Part shown: in pieces, positions 1 through 6,082 of the stretch
Numbering within the stretch: the stretch's first letter is position 1
How the letters are laid out: each line of letters starts with the position of its first letter
Origin: an uncultured Planctomycetaceae bacterium
GTDB taxonomy: Bacteria > Planctomycetota > Planctomycetia > Pirellulales > Pirellulaceae
Assembly: GCA_903921945.1 (NCBI GenBank)
Contig: CAIXSC010000055.1
Coordinates: forward strand, 1-9,789
Direction: 5' to 3'
Length of the DNA: 9,789 nt
The notes under the pieces: generated by a model
Databases searched by the model: none
What the model saw: only the letters and a program-made list of their open reading frames with translations
Told to the model about the DNA's origin: nothing
Translations under genes and position numbers: made by a program

Positions 1-37
1 CTTGTCGCTCGAAGACGATCAACGTCCGAATTTCGTT

Positions 38-73
38 CTCGTGCCTCTCCGTGCCTCTGTGGCTCCGTGAGCT
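38..73. repeat. Degenerate tandem repeat of CGTGCCTCT type
   Basis: Successive units CGTGCCTCT, CCGTGCCTCT, GTGGCTCCGT and GAG lie head to tail, with about 9-10 bp per unit. The reverse strand reads as alternating CACGGAG and CACAGAG-type units. Tracts of this style are, from memory, common between genes in planctomycetes and related environmental bacteria. That comparison is recall and was not tested here. Confidence 0.5.
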
Positions 74-130
74 AATCCGTCCGAGAACTCTCTGCCATGC
101 GGCTTCTCGGCCGCTCTCCGTTGGACAAGA

Positions 131-198
131 CGGGAAACGTGCCAGCCACTTTTCGGGAAACGTGCCAGCCACTTTTCGATCCAGCCACTCTTCGATCC
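131..198. repeat. 23-bp direct repeat, two perfect copies plus a partial third
   Basis: The unit begins CGGGAAACGTGCCAGCC and ends ACTTTT. It occurs at 131-153 and again, identical, at 154-176. A third, shortened copy (CGATCCAGCCACTCTT, from 177) lacks the GGAAACGTG part. The core GTGCCAGCCA reappears at 2587-2596, at the very end of the decayed DUF1294 reading frame, so the core may be a dispersed element. No coding role is apparent. Confidence 0.8.
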
Positions 199-428
199 TT
201 TCCGACCAGTCATCCCGCCAAACCGGCCTAATGCGAGTTTGCCGTCGACAATGTCACGCGAGCTGGACGGTCGAAGCCGAGTGCCTAACGCAGTGGGGAA
301 ATCTGTCCAGCAACCGCTTGCGCTGCTGCTCCCGCTGGAAAAACGCTTCGCTTGTCTGTCAAGTTCCCCAGCTTGCCAGGGTGACACTATGGAAACGCTT
401 TCGATCTTGCCGCGTTTTCCCGCCGCGC

Positions 429-436
429 GGTATACG
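429..436 (+). promoter_or_regulatory. Possible -10 element upstream of the SH3 protein gene
   Basis: GGTATACG at 429-436 resembles an extended bacterial -10 box. It is echoed by GGTATACT at 8331-8338 in the carA leader. No clear -35 hexamer stands at the right distance, and the site is about 225 bp before the likely start codon. This is only a candidate. Confidence 0.2.
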
Positions 437-660
437 CTCGCGGTCGAGTCGCGGCGCTGCGCGGATTTCGTTGACCTGCGTCGTCGCGCGAATCGACATG
501 CCCACTGCGGTTCCGCAGGACACGACAATCGCCGCCACGGAGTGGCCATGCCATGGAATCGACGCTTCGACTGGAATGTCCCGCGTGCCCATCCACGCTT
601 GCGGTCTCGCCTTTCTCCGCGCCGGCGTCTACTGGCGGCCTGAAGGATCTAGCCCGCGGC

Positions 661-2472
661 ATGCCACTCTCTAGAAGCTTGTGGATGAGCGTGCTCGGGT
701 TGGCGGCGTTGTTGCCGTTCGGCGAACTGGATCGATGGGGCGGGCTGTCGGGCAGATCAGCGGTTCATGCACGCGATATCTTCCCGTACCGTGTTTTCAC
801 CGTGGCGGAGGAAACGCCCGTGACCAGCGGTCCGGGCGAAGCTTTCTATGCCACCGACCTACTGCCCGCGGGCACGCCCCTGGAAGTCTATCGTCGCGAT
901 GCCCAAGGTTGGCTCGCGATCCGCCCGCCTGCGCGAAGCTTTAGCTGGATTCCCGCTCGAAAGTTGCACATTTCGGCCGACGAACGGGTTGCGACCGTGA
1001 TTGCGGACGATGCGGTCGCGTGGGTCGGAAGCCACGTCGAAACGGTTTCCGATCATCGCTGGCAGGTTCGCTTGGACCGGGGTGAGCGGCTCGCGATTCT
1101 CGGTCATCGCCAACTGGTTGACGACAAACGCGGCACTACGGAGACGTGGTACCAAGTCGAACCGCCAGCCGGCGAGTTCCGTTGGGTACACGCGGGAGAT
1201 ATCAGCCGTCATGCGGCAAACGCGATCGATGGCGTTGCCAATGCAAATGCCCGCGTGGCAGACGAAGCTGTTGATGGCCCGTCGTTCCATCGCAAGGCCA
1301 CAGCGAATCGCCATGACACGTCCGTGGAAGAGGGACAGTCGGTCCGCGGACCCGAATTGAACCCGCCGTTGGCCAATGGCGAACGAGCAGTGAATGACGG
1401 TCGCGGGAGGACCGCGCGGATTGAACCCGCGCAGTATCGTGCCGATCCGCTGCGCACCGGCACTTCGCGAAGCGAACCGCCGGTATCGAACTGGTCGCCG
1501 CGCAGTCGCCCTCGGACGGCGGCTGATGATCGCGTTGGTATGGCGGCCGGCGACTCGAGTGGCGATGGTCCGGGGTTTAGCAACGCCGGGTATCGCGGTG
1601 CCGGGGGCAGCGGTGCCGGGGGCAGCGGTGCCGGGGGCAGCGCTACTGGAGTCGGCACGGCGACTGGCAGTGGTGTGGGAGTCGGTCTGGGGCCGCTTCC
1701 CGTTGCTGGGCCGGCGGTGATGAGCGAACTGGAAGATTTGACTTTGCAGTTGAATGCCATCGCTCAACGCGAGCCCAACCTCTGGAATCTTGGGCCGCTG
1801 CGAGCTCGCGCCGAGTCCTTGATCGCTAGCGGTTCGAATGCGTTGGAACGCGGCAAGGCGCGGCTGATGCTGGAAAAGATCGAAGAATTCGAACAATTGC
1901 AGCAGCGACATATCCGCGCCGAACGCGGGCTGCCGCCGGAAACTCCGACAGCCCCGCGCGCCGCCAGCGCCGCGACCAGCCCCAACCAGCCCGCTGGGTT
2001 CGATTTTGTGAGTTCGACCGCCGGCCGCGTAACGAACTCGATTGCGAATTCGGTCTCGAATACGAATCGAGGTCCGACTGCTGGCGCGAGCGGCCCCGTT
2101 CAGGGAAGTGCGGGTCTGGGAGGCGCCGGGCTGGGAAGTGCGGGGTTGGGAGGAATTTTGGCGAGCGCGGGCGCTACGGGAGGCGCGGCGAGCGGCAACG
2201 CGGCCAGCCCGCGGATCGAGCCTCGTTTCGACGGCACAGGCTGGCTTCTGCCGGTCCATTCAACGAAGCGAGTCGCTCCGCCGTATGCGCTGCTGGACGA
2301 TAACGGAAAGGTGTTGCAATACGTGACACCCGCCCCCGGATTGAATCTGCATCGTTACGAGCGGCGACGAGTCGGCCTGTATGGCCAGCAGACGCCGGCT
2401 CGGTCGTTGAATGCGCCGCATCTCACCGCGCACCGGCTGGTGGATCTCGAGCGGCATGCCCGCAAGCCGTAA
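661..2472 (+). CDS. Exported SH3-domain protein with low-complexity linkers (planctomycete type)
   Basis: Probably an envelope or periplasmic protein; its function is unknown. The chosen ATG gives 603 residues. It is preceded by AAGGAT about 12 bp upstream and opens with a basic n-region and a hydrophobic stretch (residues 9-20) that reads as a signal peptide ending near the AVHA segment (34-37). The frame stays open upstream to an ATG at 553, and an ATG at 685 is also possible. Residues 41-104 form one bacterial SH3-like domain (TSGPGE, GWLAIRPP, SWIPAR). Residues 108-182 form a second, more diverged one. A disordered Arg/Pro/Gly linker follows, with three GAGGS units (313-327), then a charged helical segment (354-422), another Gly/Ala/Ser linker, and a conserved tail (about 522-600; GTGWLLPV, TPAPGLNLHRY, RVGLYG, VDLERH). 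From memory this tail is typical of planctomycete SH3 proteins. SH3-like domains often bind peptidoglycan or peptides, but that role here is inference. Confidence 0.82.
   Translation: MPLSRSLWMSVLGLAALLPFGELDRWGGLSGRSAVHARDIFPYRVFTVAEETPVTSGPGEAFYATDLLPAGTPLEVYRRDAQGWLAIRPPARSFSWIPARKLHISADERVATVIADDAVAWVGSHVETVSDHRWQVRLDRGERLAILGHRQLVDDKRGTTETWYQVEPPAGEFRWVHAGDISRHAANAIDGVANANARVADEAVDGPSFHRKATANRHDTSVEEGQSVRGPELNPPLANGERAVNDGRGRTARIEPAQYRADPLRTGTSRSEPPVSNWSPRSRPRTAADDRVGMAAGDSSGDGPGFSNAGYRGAGGSGAGGSGAGGSATGVGTATGSGVGVGLGPLPVAGPAVMSELEDLTLQLNAIAQREPNLWNLGPLRARAESLIASGSNALERGKARLMLEKIEEFEQLQQRHIRAERGLPPETPTAPRAASAATSPNQPAGFDFVSSTAGRVTNSIANSVSNTNRGPTAGASGPVQGSAGLGGAGLGSAGLGGILASAGATGGAASGNAASPRIEPRFDGTGWLLPVHSTKRVAPPYALLDDNGKVLQYVTPAPGLNLHRYERRRVGLYGQQTPARSLNAPHLTAHRLVDLERHARKP
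1597..1641 (+). repeat. Three perfect 15-bp tandem units encoding GAGGS
   Basis: The unit GGTGCCGGGGGCAGC occurs three times without mismatch at 1597-1611, 1612-1626 and 1627-1641, inside the SH3 protein gene. It encodes (GAGGS)3 in a flexible linker. Because the unit is a multiple of three, copy-number change would keep the frame. Perfect identity points to recent slippage or duplication. Confidence 0.9.
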
Positions 2473-2495
2473 GCGTGCGCTGTTGCGGTTGCCAT

Positions 2496-2535
2496 GGCAT
2501 TACGGGGCATTACTCGGCGTAACTCGGCGTGACAT
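2496..2535. repeat. Four 10-bp tandem units after the SH3 protein gene
   Basis: Units GGCATTACGG, GGCATTACTC, GGCGTAACTC and GGCGTGACAT follow each other exactly at 2496-2535, just after the SH3 protein stop codon. They drift stepwise from one to the next. No T-run or strong hairpin marks this as a terminator. It sits in the 107-bp spacer between two converging genes. Confidence 0.7.
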
Positions 2536-2579
2536 GTCAAGCCACGGCTGGGGATCGTTTCGGGTGCTTTCAGATGTTT

Positions 2580-2940
2580 TCAGAGGGTGCCAGCCAACCA
2601 CTTGAAAACCCGCGCACCGGACGGCGATAGCAACCAAACGAGCGCGCCGCCATTGAGCATTACCGTGAACCAAAAGACGACCTGAAAGGATTGCTTCTTA
2701 GTTTTATGACATAGTGTTTTCTGGGCAAGCATGGCGCCCGGCCAACCACACATAATCCCCAACAGGTGCAAAGAGCTATCCGTGGTTCGCCATTGTCCGG
2801 TTTGGGACGCCGACTGGGCGCGTTTGCCGATTTGAGAACCCCGTGATTTGGACAAAGACTCGCGGGCCACCTTAATCCGGCGTTACAAAGCCGAATCCTC
2901 GATCGTCATTCCATTCGGTAAGATATCCTTGATATCTCCT
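2580..2940 (-). pseudogene. Decayed cold-shock-domain / DUF1294 fusion protein gene
   Basis: The reverse strand from 2940 reads RYQGYLTEWNDDRGFGFV, then TPD, a TAA stop (2872-2874), GGPRVFVQITGF and NRQTRP. This is the first half of a cold-shock domain, with RNP1-like RGFGFV and RNP2-like VFVQI in place of the usual VFVHI. The codon where a start would be expected is AGG (2938-2940), and no ATG lies upstream in frame before a stop. From about 2815 the sense shifts frame and becomes the second half of DUF1294 (SQTGQWRT, SLHLLGIMCGWPGA, HKTKKQSFQVVFWFTV), ending at a TGA at 2580-2582. The family normally joins a full cold-shock domain to a two-helix membrane domain in about 200 residues. Here the rest of the cold-shock domain, the linker and the first membrane helix are missing. 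A GTG at 2868-2870 could open a 96-residue frame over the DUF1294 half, but its first 18 or so codons overlap cold-shock coding in another frame. The stop, lost start and frame-changing deletion argue for a pseudogene; a translated fragment cannot be excluded. Confidence 0.83.
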
Positions 2941-2966
2941 CGAAGCGTTTCGGCGATGTGCTTATC

Positions 2967-3014
2967 AGGAAACGAGGAAACTAAGAAACCAGAAAGCAAG
3001 GGAACAAGGGAACT
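2967..3014. repeat. Six 8-bp purine-rich tandem units
   Basis: Units AGGAAACG, AGGAAACT, AAGAAACC, AGAAAGCA, AGGGAACA and AGGGAACT run without gap from 2967 to 3014. The array lies between the Hsp70 stop codon (3050) and the decayed DUF1294 gene. The forward strand is almost all purine, so transcripts made from the reverse strand carry a pyrimidine-rich tract here. Such a tract could affect termination or structure, but no function is shown. Confidence 0.82.
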
Positions 3015-3049
3015 CATATCCACGAGTGGCGAAGGCAGTGTGGCCAGGG

Positions 3050-4840
3050 TCAGTCATCGCTGGCGCGGACACTAAACTCGAGTTTCCACCGGCGGTCGGA
3101 CTGGGTGCTGACACACCACAGTTCAAACATGCCGAGCTCGGTGACTTTCGCTTCGAATCGAACAGGCACATAGTGTTCGTCGCGGCCGGGGTCGGCCGGG
3201 AGAGTGGCTTCCAGCGAGTCGGTTTCGGCGAGTTCGTCTTCGGGAATGGCGGGCAGGAGCGTGCCAGGCTTGTCTTCCTTGCGGATGCTGGAGCTGAAAA
3301 ATCGAAACACGGCCGGTTCACCGACAACGAGCCCAAAGTCGCCGGACGGCACATTGGCCTCGGTTCCCTCTTCCATTCCAAACGGGACGACGCACAGAGC
3401 ACGGAGCGGCCTGGGGGCGCCGGGGATCGCCAAGCCGGCGGATTCAATGCCCACGTAATAGGAACGCGCTGTCCCGCCACGGATCCTCATGCCGCCGCGG
3501 AGTTTCGTCCAGCCATAGGCGGCGGCGCCTCGCGCGACCGCGTAATCGAGATCCTGTTCGCCTTCGAGCACTTGTGGGGGCGGCGAGCCGCCCGCCCAGT
3601 CGGCGACGGTTTCGAGAAGTCGTTGCCGGAATGGATCGGCGCGAAAGACGCCGCCATTGAATAGGAGATGCGAGGGACGAGCGGGCACGCCGCCGGACCC
3701 TTGGGCCTGCAGGAATGCGGCGACATGGCGAGTCACGGCAGTGTCCGTCTCGAACGGCAGGCCGATTTCCTGGAAACCGGAAACTCGGCGGCGAGCCGGC
3801 TTGTCGTTGGCGGCGCAGCGCGGGAAGAAACCTTCGAGCAACATATCCGCCAGTTGCCGGCGCGGCACATCGATGCTGATCGAGCCGCCAATCAGCCGGC
3901 TGCCGCGGCCGAGGACGGCGATCGGATGGGCGTCGGGGCCGGCCGGGGCGAGCAACGTTTCCTTGGCGGTGCGGCAGGAATGCCAGAGCGCGACCGATTG
4001 CCAGGGGTCGAGCTTCACGCCTTTGGTGGCGAATTGAGTGGCAACCCAATGCGCGAGCGCCAGATCCATGTTGTCGCCGCCCACCAGCAGGTGGTCGCCG
4101 ACCGCGACGCGTCGCAGCACCAAATCGCCCTGTTCCTCGGCGACACCGACAAGCGTCAAATCGGTAGTGCCGCCGCCGACGTCGCATACGAGCAGCAAAT
4201 CGCCGACCCGCAGCACTCGGCGCCAACGGTCGCCAAGCCGATCCAGCCAGGCGTAGATCGCGGCTTGAGGCTCTTCCAACAACACGAAGTTTTCGGGAAA
4301 GCCAGCCGCGAGCGCCGCTTCACGCGTCAATTCGCGAGCGGCGGCGTCGAACGACGCCGGCACGGTTAACACCACATGCTGTGCGTGGAACGGGGCCTCG
4401 GGCTGAGCGTGCTCCCAGGCCGCAATGAGATGTTCCAGGTAACGCCGAGAGGCGGTGACGGGCGAAATCTTCGCGACCTTCTCCGAGGCGCCCCATGGCA
4501 GGATCGGCTGGTGGCGGTCGACGCGACTATGGCACAGCCACGACTTCGCGGCTCCGACCGTTCGCTCTGGCGCGTCGGCCGCTTGGCGCCGGGCGAGTTC
4601 GCCGACGGCGTATTCGCGGCCTGCGGCCCATGGCAGATCGAGCGTCCCGGCGCCGAGTTCATGGGCAGCGGCCAAGTAGGCGAACGAGGGCAATGTCGCG
4701 CGGGTTTCCACCGTGCCGGCCGCGACCAATTGCGGTACTCCGAGCAGCTCGACGCTCGGACGGTCGCCGTCGCAGGGGGTGTACGCCAGCACGCTGTTGG
4801 TGGTGCCTAAATCGATGCCGATGACATATTTCGCGATCAT
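3050..4840 (-). CDS. Divergent Hsp70-family protein (DnaK/YegD-like)
   Basis: ATP-binding chaperone-like protein, 596 residues, probably cytoplasmic (no signal peptide or membrane segment). The phosphate-1 motif GIDLGTTNS is at residues 8-16. LLEEPQAAIYAW, which matches the connect region of Hsp70s, is at 187-198. Phosphate-2 DVGGGTTD is at 220-227, GGDNMD at 254-259 and an adenosine-type motif LLFNGGVFR at 392-400, followed by AVARGAAAYG (434-443). The roughly 150 residues after this resemble a reduced beta substrate-binding part; no alpha-helical lid or EEVD-like end is visible. This fits the Hsp70 group found beside DUF2760 rather than housekeeping DnaK. Start: ATG at 4838-4840 with AAGGA 7 bp before it. 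It is the second gene of an operon, 10 bp after the DUF2760 stop, and no DnaJ or GrpE is near. The client and function are unknown. What is seen is the fold; the role is inferred from the family. Confidence 0.93.
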   Translation of the reverse strand: MIAKYVIGIDLGTTNSVLAYTPCDGDRPSVELLGVPQLVAAGTVETRATLPSFAYLAAAHELGAGTLDLPWAAGREYAVGELARRQAADAPERTVGAAKSWLCHSRVDRHQPILPWGASEKVAKISPVTASRRYLEHLIAAWEHAQPEAPFHAQHVVLTVPASFDAAARELTREAALAAGFPENFVLLEEPQAAIYAWLDRLGDRWRRVLRVGDLLLVCDVGGGTTDLTLVGVAEEQGDLVLRRVAVGDHLLVGGDNMDLALAHWVATQFATKGVKLDPWQSVALWHSCRTAKETLLAPAGPDAHPIAVLGRGSRLIGGSISIDVPRRQLADMLLEGFFPRCAANDKPARRRVSGFQEIGLPFETDTAVTRHVAAFLQAQGSGGVPARPSHLLFNGGVFRADPFRQRLLETVADWAGGSPPPQVLEGEQDLDYAVARGAAAYGWTKLRGGMRIRGGTARSYYVGIESAGLAIPGAPRPLRALCVVPFGMEEGTEANVPSGDFGLVVGEPAVFRFFSSSIRKEDKPGTLLPAIPEDELAETDSLEATLPADPGRDEHYVPVRFEAKVTELGMFELWCVSTQSDRRWKLEFSVRASDD

Positions 4841-4847
4841 CGAAGAG

Positions 4848-4852
4848 TCCTT
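4848..4852 (-). promoter_or_regulatory. Hsp70 ribosome binding site overlapping the upstream stop codon
   Basis: On the reverse strand GGTAAGGACTCTTCG precedes the ATG. AAGGA begins inside the TAA stop of the DUF2760 gene and sits 7 bp before the Hsp70 start. This supports the start choice and suggests that the two proteins are translationally coupled from one mRNA. Confidence 0.75.
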
Positions 4853-5498
4853 ACCGGATTTCCACTTCGGCCGGGGCGATGACGAGTGCCGAAGCTTCGG
4901 CGCCTTGCCAAGTTGGAACTTGGCAGTGCGTGGCGCGCCAGCCCGGATGGATCAATTGGCCACGGCAAGGCGGTTCGCTTGGAGCGCCGACGACACGATA
5001 GCGATTGGGGTCGTAACCGGCCGGGATGTCGACGGCCGACGCTTCGGGTTGGTCGAGCAGCGGTGCCAGATGGAACATGCGGTCGAGCGTCTTCCGGCAA
5101 TCACGGAGCACATCGCGGGCGGCGGCTCCGATCTGGGCGTCCGTGTAGCCGTCGAGCGACTCGTGGACGAGGTCGACAAAGCGGGCTTCGCGCTGGAGGG
5201 CGGCCAGCAGTGTGAGGGCGTCGCTGCGGCTCGGCGGCGCAGGCGGTTTGGGTCCGCGGCTCGCCAATCCGCCGCCGACTGTGCCTGTCGCCGCCCCACC
5301 CTTCGCCGAACCGGTGCCGGCTGGTCCGGCTGGTCCGGATGGAACATCTCCGCCGCCGGTCACCGTGGTTTTCCCGGTGGAATCGGCCGGTCCTGGCAAG
5401 CCAGCCAGCTTTCCATCGAGCAGCAACCCGACGCGTTGGGCCGTGTCAGCATTTCCCAAGGTTCGAAAAAAGGCGCGGAAAGCAAGTCCCAGACGCAT
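4851..5498 (-). CDS. DUF2760 domain-containing protein, partner gene of Hsp70
   Basis: Small protein of unknown function, 215 residues from the preferred start. The N-terminus MRLGLAFRAFFRTLGNA matches the short helix that opens this family. A Gly/Pro/Ala/Ser-rich linker of about 60 residues follows. The conserved domain (roughly residues 91-215) has SDALTLLAALQREARFVDL, DAQIGAAARDVLRDCR, RMFHLAPLLD, PAGYDPNRYR, HPGWRATHCQVPTW and a final ALVIAPAEVEI, which I recognise as DUF2760. An ATG at 5534 would add 12 residues but has no Shine-Dalgarno-like sequence. The ATG at 5498 follows GGAG at a spacing of 11. It is first in the operon, 10 bp before Hsp70. DUF2760 genes commonly sit next to Hsp70-family genes, so a cochaperone or client-adaptor role is plausible but unproven. 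The linker is long and low in complexity. Confidence 0.87.
   Translation of the reverse strand: MRLGLAFRAFFRTLGNADTAQRVGLLLDGKLAGLPGPADSTGKTTVTGGGDVPSGPAGPAGTGSAKGGAATGTVGGGLASRGPKPPAPPSRSDALTLLAALQREARFVDLVHESLDGYTDAQIGAAARDVLRDCRKTLDRMFHLAPLLDQPEASAVDIPAGYDPNRYRVVGAPSEPPCRGQLIHPGWRATHCQVPTWQGAEASALVIAPAEVEIR
4906..4925. repeat. Perfect 9-bp inverted repeat near the end of the DUF2760 gene
   Basis: TGCCAAGTT and AACTTGGCA flank a 2-bp centre. The site lies inside DUF2760 codons for the conserved CQVPTWQ segment, about 66 bp before the Hsp70 start codon. It could be an operator or an RNA hairpin that tunes Hsp70 expression, or it may simply reflect codon choice. It does not resemble the CIRCE heat-shock operator (TTAGCACTC-N9-GAGTGCTAA). 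Confidence 0.5.
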
Positions 5499-5745
5499 AA
5501 TAGGCAGAGCTCCGACGGATCGAGTCGCAGACATTTTCGTCAGGATGGCGGCAGCCGTTCGTTCCTGCGAACGCGTTGCACGCCACCTCCATTGCTCGGT
5601 GTCAAGGTACCCTATCCGCGCATGAATGACCTAGGGGGAGACGAGAGGCCCCTGAATTCATGCCGTTGGAAAGTGCGGGGGCATCCAGTCGAAGGAACAC
5701 TGGCTCGGCGCTGCCCACGGGTTCATTGGGTGGGATTTTTCAATG

Positions 5746-5765
5746 CCCGAAGAGCCTGCTTCGGG
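5746..5765. repeat. Inverted repeat CCCGAAG-N6-CTTCGGG
   Basis: Seven-base perfect arms flank the loop AGCCTG. A T-run (5736-5740) precedes it on the forward strand and none follows on either strand, so it is not a standard intrinsic terminator. It may be a protein-binding site or a REP-like hairpin. Confidence 0.5.
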
Positions 5766-5967
5766 CCGAGAATGTGACACGAACCCCGCATCGATAGCTT
5801 GGTGGGGCCTTTTGGCACTATGCGGCGAGCGAACGAGCCTCGAGTGATCCGGTCTGATCGGGAAAAAAATGTAAGAAATCCCCGCCGGCGCTCTGGTCGA
5901 ATCGGGGGATGTCTCGAATCATTGAGGCGAGGTTAGAGGCCGACCGCTGGGGTTGATCGGATCGATA

Positions 5968-5981
5968 GCCCCGCTCGGGGC
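5968..5981. repeat. Short GC-rich inverted repeat GCCCCG-CT-CGGGGC
   Basis: Perfect 6-bp arms with a 2-bp centre lie about 100 bp upstream of the RAYT-like gene. RAYT transposases act on REP hairpins, so a palindrome here is worth noting. No second copy of this sequence is seen in the window. Confidence 0.4.
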
Positions 5982-6068
5982 GTTCGCGTTCAAGTCCGTG
6001 TCTGTTTGGTCTTCGCCTCGGTTTCGACCGAAAATGCGATTTCATGCGTGGGGCATGTTTCTCGGGTG

Positions 6069-6074
6069 AAGGAG
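6069..6074 (+). promoter_or_regulatory. Ribosome binding site that fixes the transposase-like start
   Basis: GAAGGAG ends 8 bp before the ATG at 6083. The in-frame ATG at 6044 lacks such a site and would place this Shine-Dalgarno sequence inside the coding region, so 6083 is preferred. Confidence 0.8.
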
Positions 6075-6082
6075 ACTTCGCC

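Larger units (their letters stand above)
1..660. other. Gene-free left flank with short repeats
   Basis: No reading frame here shows a recognisable protein family. The open frames on both strands overlap one another and have the arginine- and serine-rich composition expected from GC-rich non-coding DNA. Visible structure is limited to a degenerate 9-10 bp repeat near 38-73, a perfect 23-bp direct repeat at 131-176 with a partial third copy, and a TATACG hexamer at 431-436 in a GGTATACG context. The last could be a -10 element for the SH3 gene that starts near 661. The stretch is best read as the upstream region of that gene plus repeat-derived sequence. The left edge may hold the end of a neighbouring gene that cannot be judged. 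Confidence 0.55.
5499..6082. other. Intergenic region between the divergent DUF2760-Hsp70 operon and the transposase-like gene
   Basis: No protein-coding signal is seen. This region must carry the promoters of both divergent units, but I find no convincing -35/-10 pair. It contains inverted repeats CCCGAAG/CTTCGGG (5746-5765) and GCCCCG/CGGGGC (5968-5981) and a run of seven A at 5863-5869. The last 40 or so bases (from about 6040) lead into a strong ribosome binding site for the gene at 6083. Confidence 0.6.

Noticed and set aside
51..674. Forward open frame of 207 codons at the left flank, and an overlapping reverse frame at 19-549
   Set aside because: Both run through non-coding repeats, have no recognisable motif, and the forward one overlaps the SH3 protein start. 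GC-rich DNA gives such frames by chance.
859..2259. Reverse-strand open frame of 466 codons inside the SH3 protein gene
   Set aside because: It is antisense to a frame with clear SH3 domains, is Arg/Ser-rich with no motif, and is explained by high GC and the codon bias of the sense strand.
3444..4226. Reverse-strand 260-codon frame within Hsp70, and forward frames at 3026-3664 and 3668-4369
   Set aside because: They are shadows of the Hsp70 gene, whose nucleotide-binding motifs are in the frame 3050-4840.
4880..4900. Possible CIRCE heat-shock operator near GAGTGC
   Set aside because: Only half of one arm resembles CIRCE; there is no TTAGCACTC partner at the right spacing.
5746..5765. Intrinsic terminator
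   Set aside because: The hairpin has no T-run downstream on either strand; the nearby T-run is on the wrong side.
4713..5777. Forward 354-codon frame across DUF2760
   Set aside because: It is antisense to the DUF2760 domain and the Hsp70 start and has no family features.
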